Shown: positions 40,564 to 49,231 of the stretch, one piece after another
Numbering within the stretch: the first letter of the stretch is position 1
Layout: the number at the start of each line of letters is the position of its first letter
From: Ruminococcus sp.
GTDB taxonomy: Bacteria > Bacillota > Clostridia > Oscillospirales > Ruminococcaceae
Reading direction: 5' to 3'
Assembly (NCBI GenBank): GCA_017460665.1
Contig: JAFUAO010000010.1
Coordinates: forward strand, 186,001-250,000
DNA length: 64,000 bases
The notes under the pieces: generated by a model
What the model saw: the letters and a program-made list of their open reading frames with translations, nothing else
Databases searched by the model: none
What the model was told of the DNA's origin: nothing
Made by a program: the position numbers and the translations under genes

Positions 40564-42597
40564 TCAAATGAAGCCGATAGTGCGGCTCTTTTTCTTATCG
40601 TTTACCAGCTGGAAGTCCTTCTCGCCGCTGGACAGAGAGAAGTCCTCTGCGGTAAGCGTGGTACACGGCACGTCCAGCATCTGACAGCGCAGCGCAGCCT
40701 TTGCCCAGGTGCGCTCAAAGAGATTGCGGACGTAGCGGGCGTTGCTGAAATCCTTGCGGTCCATGAGCTCTGATGAAAGGGAGTCGAAATAGCTCCTTAC
40801 GGCCTCCTCAAAGCCAGCCTCCAGAGTGAAGCTCTTCCTTGCCATAGACAGGAAGATCTCACTGAGCTGATCACGGGTATAGTCAGGGAACTCGACCTTG
40901 TAGGGCATACGGCTGGCAAGGCCGGGGTTGGCCTTCATCAGGTCCTCCATTTCCTGGGGGTAGCCGGCCATGATCACCACAAGGTCGCTGCGGTGGTTCT
41001 CCATTTCAGCGATGAGGGTATCCAGTGCCTCACGGCCGTAATCTGCGTTGGAGAAGCTGTCGTCACGGTAGAGGGAATAGGCCTCGTCGATAAACAGCAC
41101 CGATCCGTAGGCGTCACGGCACATAGCCGCGGTCCGGGGAGCGGTCTCGCCCACGAACCTTCCGCAGAGATCCCGTCCGGAGTGCTCAAGGAAGCTGCCG
41201 TTGCGGAGGATCCCCTTCTCACGGAGGATCTTTCCCACGATACGGGCCACCGTAGTCTTACCAGTGCCGGGGTCTCCCACAAATCTCATATGTATACAGG
41301 GAGCCTCAAGGCTCTCATTGGTGGAGTGTGCCACGATCTGGGCCACGATCTGGAGCACCTGGTCCTTTATGCTGTCCATGCCAACGAGCTGGTCCAGCAT
41401 CTCCATGCCGGAGAGCCCCATAGTGCTCTCGTTCTGAGAGAGCCCTGTGATCTGGTCCTTGGTGATACAGCTCCCGCCGATGCCGGTCTCGGCCTCGCTG
41501 AGCTGCATACGGTAGAGCATCTCCCGGACCACCTTCTTCACGGTCTTGATCCCGTAGAAGCGGCCGTCGTTCTTCTCCTCGGCTATGCGCTCACGGAAGA
41601 TCTCTCTGGCCTCGTCGTCCATTGTGAAGCCGTTCTCGGCCAGGATCTTGTCGGCGAAGAGGTCGATCTCCTCCGGGTCAAAGGGCACAAGTGACAGCGA
41701 GCGGACGAAGACCATATCGTTCAGGTCCTGGCGAAGGTCCTCAAGGACGGTCCTCTCCACGAAGGGCACCCGGAAGAACACCACATGGTGGCCGGCGCTC
41801 CCGGCGCAGAGGGTGAGGAATTTCCGGAAATCTATATCGTCGGCGCCGGTCATCCACTCAGAGATGTCCACGCAGACCACACGGCTCTTGGAATTGACAG
41901 CAAGAGCCTCCTTCACATTTTTCAGTGCCTCGCCCACGCCGTCGCCCTTTTTGGGAGGGAGCCTTACCTCGGCGATCCTGACCTTCGACTCGATACGGAA
42001 GAGCTCCAGCTCCTCCAGAAGGTCGGCATACAGCTCAAGGTAGGTGGAAAGTCCGCAGCCGTCATTGACAGAGATCAGGCAGCATCTGCCGGTGACGGTC
42101 TCAAAGGTGCCGTACTTTCGCACTACGGGAGCGATCTTGACGGTCTCCTCGGCCAGCTCCTTGAAGGCAGAGGCACCGATCAGAGACCTTATGCGTTCGA
42201 TAGCGGAGGTCTTGCCCGGCTTAGGCGGCTGGGCGGGCTCCTCCTTTTTTTGAGGGGAAGCAGATCCTTCTATCGAGGAGGCCGTTTCCCTCTCATCAGC
42301 CGGCGCAGGTCCGTCTGCCTTGACCTCCTCCACAATAACGGAAAAATTCTTGTCGTCTGACAGGGAGTAGAGCTCCCTGACGATATCCTCCAGCCGGTCC
42401 TCCACCAGATCAAGATCCGGGGGAACTACCAGAGTGCCCTGACACTCGGTAAGGCTCTTGGAGGTTATCTTAGCGCCCAGCTCCTTTTCAACGGCTGCGA
42501 TGACACGCTCCACCGGGAGGACGCTGTCGCCTCTTTTAGAAAGCACCCAAGCCGGGTCGAACTTGATCCGGAAGGCTGCATTGATAGTATGATCCAT
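40564..42597 (-). CDS. CbbX/SpoVK-type AAA+ ATPase
   Basis: A 677-residue protein. The C-terminal AAA+ module (about 405-677) is of the CbbX/SpoVK/EccA type: GMDSIKDQV, Walker A GDPGTGKTTVARIVG near 442, SGRDLCGRFVGETAPRT (pore loop region), Walker B VLFIDEAYSLY near 504 and ASRMPYKVEFPDYT. An upstream half (about 170-390) looks like a degenerate P-loop domain lacking a proper Walker A (SVNDGCGLST) but with VVCVDISEWM. The N-terminus (1-100) is a separate small domain. It should remodel a protein partner; candidates are the two small proteins of its operon. The start (MDHTINAAF) follows AAGGAGCC. Confidence 0.88.
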   Translation of the reverse strand: MDHTINAAFRIKFDPAWVLSKRGDSVLPVERVIAAVEKELGAKITSKSLTECQGTLVVPPDLDLVEDRLEDIVRELYSLSDDKNFSVIVEEVKADGPAPADERETASSIEGSASPQKKEEPAQPPKPGKTSAIERIRSLIGASAFKELAEETVKIAPVVRKYGTFETVTGRCCLISVNDGCGLSTYLELYADLLEELELFRIESKVRIAEVRLPPKKGDGVGEALKNVKEALAVNSKSRVVCVDISEWMTGADDIDFRKFLTLCAGSAGHHVVFFRVPFVERTVLEDLRQDLNDMVFVRSLSLVPFDPEEIDLFADKILAENGFTMDDEAREIFRERIAEEKNDGRFYGIKTVKKVVREMLYRMQLSEAETGIGGSCITKDQITGLSQNESTMGLSGMEMLDQLVGMDSIKDQVLQIVAQIVAHSTNESLEAPCIHMRFVGDPGTGKTTVARIVGKILREKGILRNGSFLEHSGRDLCGRFVGETAPRTAAMCRDAYGSVLFIDEAYSLYRDDSFSNADYGREALDTLIAEMENHRSDLVVIMAGYPQEMEDLMKANPGLASRMPYKVEFPDYTRDQLSEIFLSMARKSFTLEAGFEEAVRSYFDSLSSELMDRKDFSNARYVRNLFERTWAKAALRCQMLDVPCTTLTAEDFSLSSGEKDFQLVNDKKKSRTIGFI

Positions 42598-42657
42598 GAT
42601 AGGCTCCTTAAAAAATTTGATCAAAATACCCGAGCTGCAAAGAGCTCTTATGTGGAT

Positions 42658-42686
42658 ATCATACCACAAATTGCTCAAAAAGTCAA
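42658..42686 (-). promoter_or_regulatory. Promoter of the AAA operon
   Basis: TTGACT (42686-42681), 17 bp, TATGAT (42663-42658) with TGG before it. Confidence 0.7.
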
Positions 42687-42736
42687 GGAAAATAATGCAA
42701 GATCACATATGCTCCCCTTTATTTGTCAGCTCCTCC

Positions 42737-42765
42737 TTGCAATTTATGAGCCTTTGTGCTATAAT
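42737..42765 (+). promoter_or_regulatory. Promoter of the DUF1292 gene
   Basis: TTGCAA (42737-42742), 17 bp, TATAAT (42760-42765) with TGC before it. Confidence 0.75.
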
Positions 42766-42795
42766 CATATCATACTATTATTGGAGGTAGCTATC

Positions 42796-43098
42796 ATGAG
42801 CGAGATCATCGACAACAATATCCCCGAGGAGGAAGAGTACGAGCAGTACATCACCATTACCGGCGATAACGGCGAGGAGCTGTCCTTTGAGGTCCTTGGC
42901 ATAACGGAGCATAAGGAGCGCAGCTTCATCGTGCTCCTGCCCTTTGACGAGGAGGACGACGGGATCGTGATCCTTGAGCTGGTGCCCTCTGACGACCCGG
43001 ACATGGACGAGTTCATCCCCGTTGAGGACGAGGAGCTGCTGGGCGAGGTCTTTGAGGAGTTCAAAAAGAACTACGACGGAGAGTATGAGTTTGAGTAA
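42796..43098 (+). CDS. DUF1292 family protein (YrzB-like)
   Basis: A 100-residue, very acidic protein matching DUF1292: ITITGDNGEELSFEVLGITEHKERSFIVLLP and ILELVPSDDPDMDEFIPVEDEELLGEVFEEF. The family is common in Firmicutes and its function is unknown. The ATG at 42796 follows TTGGAGG. Its own promoter and terminator make it monocistronic here; in many genomes it sits near ruvX and alaS, which are not present. Confidence 0.92.
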   Translation: MSEIIDNNIPEEEEYEQYITITGDNGEELSFEVLGITEHKERSFIVLLPFDEEDDGIVILELVPSDDPDMDEFIPVEDEELLGEVFEEFKKNYDGEYEFE

Positions 43099-43105
43099 AA
43101 GAAAG

Positions 43106-43134
43106 GTCCGCAGGATAGCCTGCGGACTTTTTTT
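43106..43134 (+). terminator. Terminator of the DUF1292 gene
   Basis: GTCCGCAGG and CCTGCGGAC, 9-bp perfect stem with ATAG loop, then seven T. Confidence 0.9.
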
Positions 43135-43136
43135 GC

Positions 43137-43172
43137 AAAAAGATCCCCACCCTGTCAGCAAGGGTGGGGATC
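43137..43172 (-). terminator. Terminator of gdhA
   Basis: Minus strand GATCCCCACCCT pairs with AGGGTGGGGATC, followed by TTTTT. It stands back to back with the DUF1292 terminator. Confidence 0.85.
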
Positions 43173-43216
43173 GTATCTACTGCTCTTTCAACTGATGAGT
43201 CACTATCAGTTTTCTA

Positions 43217-44623
<1,407 letters not shown>

Positions 44624-44631
44624 CTAATAAA

Positions 44632-44660
44632 ATTATACCACTCCCGAAAAAATATTTCAA
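44632..44660 (-). promoter_or_regulatory. Promoter of gdhA
   Basis: TTGAAA (44660-44655), 17 bp, TATAAT (44637-44632) with TGG before it. Confidence 0.75.
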
Positions 44661-44748
44661 GAGCAATTTAGCCGGGAGCAACAAAAAAAGCCACTTTCAG
44701 CATTTTGCACAATTCTTTACTTAAATAAAGCTGTGATGTGGTAAAGAA

Positions 44749-45156
44749 TTAGTGATCCTCCTCGGTCTTTCGGCGCCTTTTGTACAGGACGAACACCGTC
44801 CCGTAGAGCGCTAAGGCTCCGCCGATACAGATCTCAAGGATACCGTCCCTTGGAGGATAGTCCGGAGAATAGCTTGTGCCCGGCACTCTCCCGTCATAGA
44901 GGACCTTTATCCTCCTGCCGGCGAAGATCTGGGAAAAGCTCTGGATATACAGCCGGCGGAAGTCTCCCTCAGCCTCGTACTTGACCCAAGCCTTATAGCC
45001 GGTATACCTCCCTCTCTTCTCCACATCGTAGATGATACCTGTGGCAGGCTCTGTGCAGACCTTTTCCAGCTTGTTGAGCTTTACCGCCTCGATCACGCCT
45101 ATGACGATCAGGACTGCCGCAAAGAAGAACGCCGCAGCAGGGCTGCCACGCCTCAT
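44749..45156 (-). CDS. DUF3592-like small membrane protein
   Basis: A 135-residue protein: N-terminal helix (about 7-25), an extracytoplasmic beta-rich middle (YTGYKAWVKYEAEGDFRRLYIQSF, RIKVLYDGRVPGTSY) and a C-terminal helix (about 105-124), the DUF3592 arrangement. Function unknown. It overlaps folC by ATGA and ends the long valS-folC run. The gap of about 165 bp to gdhA holds no further gene. Confidence 0.8.
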   Translation of the reverse strand: MRRGSPAAAFFFAAVLIVIGVIEAVKLNKLEKVCTEPATGIIYDVEKRGRYTGYKAWVKYEAEGDFRRLYIQSFSQIFAGRRIKVLYDGRVPGTSYSPDYPPRDGILEICIGGALALYGTVFVLYKRRRKTEEDH

Positions 45157-46424
45157 TTCCTGTCACCTCTGTACATATCGCTGGACGCAAATTCGCTGAC
45201 CAGATACAGCGATCCGCAGACCACCACCATACCGTTTACGGACCTTGCCATGTCCTGAGCCTTTAGGAAGGCCTCCTCAAGGCTGTCGTAGGGATAGGCA
45301 TCGTCTCCGGCGAGCTGTGCCAGCTCCTCCGCCGGGACAGCATTGGGCGCAAAGTCGTCCACTGTCAGCACAGCGCAGCTGAAGCCGGCGATCCTCTCGA
45401 TGCAGGAATGATAGTCCTTCGACCTGATCATACCGGCCACAGTGATCACCGGGACGTGCCCGTCTGTGTAGAAGTTCAGAGTCCTCTCCAGCGCATCGAC
45501 GCCCTCCATATTATGGCTCCCGTCAAGGATCACATCGGGATCCCCATGGAAATACTCGGTCCTGCCGATCACTCTTGCCCGGCCGACGCCGATAGATATG
45601 TCGTCCTCGGATATGTCGAAGCCTCTCCGCTTAAGTATCTCAAAGACCATGAGCGCAGTGCTGAGGTCTCTCCACGCCGCAACGGAGTTCATTTTAAGGT
45701 GATATGACTTCGATCCGGCCTGGACAGCGATCCCCTGATCGTCATAGTAGGCGAGCTGCTCAAAGAAGGACAGGTACACATCGGCCCCGTAGAAGCCTGC
45801 CACCTTTTTGATGACATCATAGGCCTCTTTAGGTATGCTCAGGGCAGTCACTACATCGCAGCCGGGCTTGATGATCCCGGCCTTCTGGACGGCGATCTCC
45901 TTGATAGTTTTTCCCAGAATATCAGTGTGGTCAAGGGCGACTGAGGTTATGACAGCGACCTCCGGAGAGGGGATCACGTTGGTGCAGTCCAGCAGACCGC
46001 CGATCCCGGCCTCAAGGACAACTATCCCGCAGCGCTTCTCCAGAAAGTACAGCATGGCGATCGCCATAGTGATCTCGAACTGAGAGTAGTCCCTGCGCTC
46101 CCCTACCTTCTCCGCCACCTCAGTGCAGATCCTTGCAAGATCCTCGTCTGAGATCTCTGTGCCGTTGACACGGATCCTGTCGTTATACCGCAGGATATAG
46201 GGCGAGGTGAACTGACCGGTGGTATAGCCGGCCTCCATGAGGACCTCTGAAATGAACTCCACAGTGGTGCCCTTGCCGTTTGTCCCGGCGATGTGTACGA
46301 ACCGCAGCTTCTCCTGGGGATCCCCGACAGATCTCATGAGCTCCTCCGCCCGGGAGAGATCCTTTATGGGCGCACCGGACTTGGTGAACTCGCCGATAAA
46401 GTCCATAGCCTCAAAGTAATTCAT
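45153..46424 (-). CDS. folC: Bifunctional folylpolyglutamate/dihydrofolate synthase
   Basis: A 423-residue Mur-ligase-like enzyme that adds glutamate to folates. Motifs: VHIAGTNGKGTTVEFI (P-loop near residue 44), FTSPYILRYNDRIRVNG, VALDHTDILGKTIKEIA with the Mg-binding region, and LDGSHNMEGVDALERTL. The ATG at 46424 follows GGGAGGAA. It lies 81 bp downstream of the SDR gene and may be in the same message. Confidence 0.95.
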   Translation of the reverse strand: MNYFEAMDFIGEFTKSGAPIKDLSRAEELMRSVGDPQEKLRFVHIAGTNGKGTTVEFISEVLMEAGYTTGQFTSPYILRYNDRIRVNGTEISDEDLARICTEVAEKVGERRDYSQFEITMAIAMLYFLEKRCGIVVLEAGIGGLLDCTNVIPSPEVAVITSVALDHTDILGKTIKEIAVQKAGIIKPGCDVVTALSIPKEAYDVIKKVAGFYGADVYLSFFEQLAYYDDQGIAVQAGSKSYHLKMNSVAAWRDLSTALMVFEILKRRGFDISEDDISIGVGRARVIGRTEYFHGDPDVILDGSHNMEGVDALERTLNFYTDGHVPVITVAGMIRSKDYHSCIERIAGFSCAVLTVDDFAPNAVPAEELAQLAGDDAYPYDSLEEAFLKAQDMARSVNGMVVVCGSLYLVSEFASSDMYRGDRK

Positions 46425-46505
46425 ATGTTTTCCTCCCTAAAAGACCGAAATAATGATCATGGGGTAAAGCTAGGCCTTGCCCCTTTGCTGCAAAAGCCGC
46501 AGCGC

Positions 46506-47249
46506 TCAATAGGTATCCGGATATGTCTCTGCCTTGGCAACGGCCTCCTCCAGCGTCATGCCGGCGAAGTCCTGGGCCGGGAAGATCCTTCCGCTCCTGC
46601 CGTCAGAAACGAAGGCTCCCACGATAACGCCCGGGACAGCGCTCTCAGGGGCATTAGGAGCAGCCGGTCCGCCAAGATCCGTCCTGCACCAGCCGGGGTC
46701 TGCCAGGTTCAGCGTGATGTCAGTGCCCAGGTACTTAGATCCCAAGTCCCTCGTCACCTTGTCCAGAGCCGCCTTGCTTGCGGAATAGCCGGCCTGCTCA
46801 GGCTCAAGGTCTATGCCGCTGGTGGTGTTCACTATCCTGCCGAAGCCCCTCTTTGCCATGGCAGGCAGGAAGTGGTAGCAGATCATCATGGGAGCTATGG
46901 TGTTCACACGGAAGCTGACCTCATAATCCTCTGCCGGAGTCTTCAAAAACTCGCTCCTGTACGCGATCTGGAGCCCTGCGTTGTTGAGGATCACCTCGAC
47001 GGGGACTCCCATTTCGTCGATCTGAGCGCACATCTCCTCCACCTGAGCAAGATCGTTGAGCTCAGCCTGTACTGTCTTTGCCTGGACGCCCAGAGCAGTT
47101 ACCTCCCTGAGAACGTCCTGACAGTGGGCTATGTCTCTGCTGTGGAGGATCAAGTTCACGCCCTGCCGTGCCATCTCCACCGCAGCCAGCCTTCCGATAC
47201 CTCTTGCAGCGCCGGTGATCAGCGCCCATTTTCCTTTAAGATCCGTCAT
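46506..47249 (-). CDS. Short-chain dehydrogenase/reductase
   Basis: A 247-residue classical SDR: TGAARGIGRLAA cofactor loop, LNNAG, catalytic Ser in TTSGIDLE, Tyr-Lys in GYSASKAAL. The Arg following the first glycines and a HSRD motif at the end of beta-2 suggest NADPH. The substrate cannot be told. AAAGGGAGG lies before the ATG. Confidence 0.92.
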   Translation of the reverse strand: MTDLKGKWALITGAARGIGRLAAVEMARQGVNLILHSRDIAHCQDVLREVTALGVQAKTVQAELNDLAQVEEMCAQIDEMGVPVEVILNNAGLQIAYRSEFLKTPAEDYEVSFRVNTIAPMMICYHFLPAMAKRGFGRIVNTTSGIDLEPEQAGYSASKAALDKVTRDLGSKYLGTDITLNLADPGWCRTDLGGPAAPNAPESAVPGVIVGAFVSDGRSGRIFPAQDFAGMTLEEAVAKAETYPDTY

Positions 47250-47273
47250 AGAAATTACCTCCCTTTACTATCC

Positions 47274-47576
47274 TCAATATTCGTAGTCGATGCAGGCACG
47301 CTCTGTCTTTACCGTGCCGATGAACCTCCCAAACTCCACATGAGCCGGGTGTACCTGATATGCGTTAAGGTCGGCTATAGTCTCGAAGTCGCAGATAAGC
47401 GCGATCGTGTAGTTGCTCTCAGGAGCCTCCTTTGAGTTGATCACTACCTCGCCCTTTTTCAGCTCGCTGACGTTGGCGATGACGTTCTCGAAGCGCTTCT
47501 GAGCCTCCAGAGCGTTCTCATACTCGCTCTTTCCGTCAGCCTCCCTCAGCTTGAACATAACGATATGCTTTACCAT
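47274..47576 (-). CDS. Dabb (stress-responsive A/B barrel) protein
   Basis: A 100-residue dimeric alpha/beta-barrel protein: MVKHIVMFKLREADGKSE, SNYTIALICDFETIADLNAYQVHPAH and FGRFIGTV are the usual Dabb marks. Function unknown in bacteria. The start is the ATG at 47576 behind GAGGTGG; the longer open frame upstream belongs to the acetyltransferase region. Confidence 0.9.
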   Translation of the reverse strand: MVKHIVMFKLREADGKSEYENALEAQKRFENVIANVSELKKGEVVINSKEAPESNYTIALICDFETIADLNAYQVHPAHVEFGRFIGTVKTERACIDYEY

Positions 47577-47577
47577 T

Positions 47578-48096
47578 TTATCCACCTCTTTTCCATTCAT
47601 ATTTTTTCGACCTAAAGGTCCTTGTGCCGTCGAAGCTGGAATACTCCCCGAAGGAGGCGAAACTAAGTCCGCACTTCTCCATGACCCTCCCGGAGGCCGG
47701 GTTATCAACAGCGTGCTCGGCAGTTATGCGCTCCGGGTCGTGCTTTTCCCGGATAAACTCTATCATCTTTCCTGTGACCTCGGTGGCATAGCCCTTGTTC
47801 CAGCAGTCATACCGCAAGTTGTACCCAAAGCTCCAGCTCCCGTCGTCGGGGCGGAGCCGCATACCTCCTGAGCCCATGAGCAGCCCGTCGCTCTTCCTCA
47901 CAAAGCCCCACTGGTACTCGTTCTCCAGACTTTTCAGCCATGCCCGGCTGTCATCCGGGGAGCGGTGAGCGTTATAGGGCATGAAGGTGTTCACCCTCTC
48001 GTCCCCTGCCCACTGAAAGACAGCCTCGGCGTCCTCCAGTGTAAGGGGCCGCAGTATGCAGCGCCGGGTCTCCAGTACAGGTGCGGTCAGTATCAT
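47578..48096 (-). CDS. GNAT acetyltransferase, RimJ-like
   Basis: A 172-residue GNAT of the RimJ/RimL group: LETRRCILRPLTLEDAEAVFQWAGD, GSWSFGYNLRYDCWNKGYATEVT and NPASGRVMEKCGLSF. The ATG at 48096 follows GAGGAGGG. The stop lies one base from the Dabb start codon, so the two are coupled. The substrate is unknown. Confidence 0.92.
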   Translation of the reverse strand: MILTAPVLETRRCILRPLTLEDAEAVFQWAGDERVNTFMPYNAHRSPDDSRAWLKSLENEYQWGFVRKSDGLLMGSGGMRLRPDDGSWSFGYNLRYDCWNKGYATEVTGKMIEFIREKHDPERITAEHAVDNPASGRVMEKCGLSFASFGEYSSFDGTRTFRSKKYEWKRGG

Positions 48097-48114
48097 GCTA
48101 TCCCTCCTCAAGGG

Positions 48115-48483
48115 TCACTTTGTCAGCTCATAGCTCTCGTCAAGGAGCGAAAAGATCATCTCCGCCGGGACGCTGCCGTCCAGCAGCAGAGTTATCCACT
48201 TCTCCTTGTTCATGTGGTACGCCGGAAGAGCGCTGCCCTCCCCCACAAGGATCTCCCTTGCAAGGGGCTGGCATTTCAAGTTCAATATGTCGGTCTCGCC
48301 CTCTTTTTCGATGCCGAGGACGCTGTACCTGACCCGCATCAGCAGGCCGTACCACTTCCTGCTGCTTCTGTGGCGGAGCACCTCGTTCCACCGATATTTC
48401 GGCCAAGGCATATCCGGCTGGGTCCCGTAGTTGTCCCCGGCGTAGTCCAAAACTGCCTGACGCAGGCTCTTCTCCTCATTCAC
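48115..48483 (-). CDS. MmcQ/YjbR family DNA-binding-like protein
   Basis: A 122-residue YjbR-type protein: PWPKYRWNEVLRHRSSRKWYGLLMRV, VLGIEKEGETDILNLKCQP and HMNKEKWITLLLDG are characteristic. The CyaY-like fold has been proposed to bind DNA, but the role is not settled. It overlaps the lipoprotein gene by 9 bp. Confidence 0.92.
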   Translation of the reverse strand: MNEEKSLRQAVLDYAGDNYGTQPDMPWPKYRWNEVLRHRSSRKWYGLLMRVRYSVLGIEKEGETDILNLKCQPLAREILVGEGSALPAYHMNKEKWITLLLDGSVPAEMIFSLLDESYELTK

Positions 48484-49231
48484 CGGTCACCAGCTCCTCC
48501 GGCTCGATGCCCATGTTGGCCAGCCACAGCTCCATATCCACCAGCTCGTAGGTTCCGAGCCGGTCTGCCCTGCATATGACCATGTTCCCGTCGAAGGTGG
48601 TCTCCAAGGGCAGAGCCATGTTCAGCTCCTCCACCCATGTGAAGACGTTGAGCCTGCTGATCCCTTGGAGCTCGGCAACATCGGGGTACTTGCCCAAGGA
48701 ATTTGCCAAATGCTCCTCCTTCACCTGAAAGCGCAGCTCCACAGACTCCACGTCAGCGCCGCAGCTAAGCTCGATGATCTGGCCAAGGACAGCCGGGCTG
48801 TCCATGACGTTGGCGTAGCCGCTCCTTTGTACGGAAAGGCTCTCCGCAGCCTCCTTCGAGTCAAGGGCGACCGAGAGCTTCCAAGGGCTGTCGGGAGTAT
48901 TTATGCTGCTGAGCACCGGGCTCTCCGCCGAAACTGTCCACATTCTCCCGGGGCGTTCCTCGGAGCCGTCACCTTGGGCGGCGTTCTCCGTTTCCGGCTC
49001 TGTTGATGCCTCTGTCTCCGGCTCAGTTGGTGCTTCTGTCTCAGGCTCAGTTGGTGCCTCTGTCTCCGGCTCAGTTGGTGCCTCTGTCTCCGGCTCAGTA
49101 GGAGCCTCAGTCACCTCCTCAGTGACAGCGGAGCTCTCCTCACGGGAGGAGGGCTCCTTCTCATCGCCGGTACAGCCCCAGAGGGCCGCCGCTGCTAAAG
49201 CTGTCACCAGGCACAGCGCTTTTTTCATCAT
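48476..49231 (-). CDS. Lipoprotein with EAPTEPET repeats
   Basis: A 251-residue lipoprotein: signal peptide with lipobox ALWGC (Cys20), an extended Thr/Pro/Glu linker made of five near-identical 8-residue repeats (about 42-82), then a globular domain (about 95-245) of unknown family. The linker looks like those of surface proteins of gut Clostridia. The gene overlaps valS by 4 bp (ATGA) and yjbR by 9 bp. Confidence 0.85.
   Translation of the reverse strand: MMKKALCLVTALAAAALWGCTGDEKEPSSREESSAVTEEVTEAPTEPETEAPTEPETEAPTEPETEAPTEPETEASTEPETENAAQGDGSEERPGRMWTVSAESPVLSSINTPDSPWKLSVALDSKEAAESLSVQRSGYANVMDSPAVLGQIIELSCGADVESVELRFQVKEEHLANSLGKYPDVAELQGISRLNVFTWVEELNMALPLETTFDGNMVICRADRLGTYELVDMELWLANMGIEPEELVTGE
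48995..49109. repeat. 24-bp tandem repeat in the lipoprotein gene
   Basis: About five copies of a 24-bp unit (plus-strand GGCTCAGTTGGTGCCTCTGT plus CTCC) with a few substitutions. It encodes the EAPTEPET linker and is a candidate for copy-number variation between strains. Confidence 0.85.
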
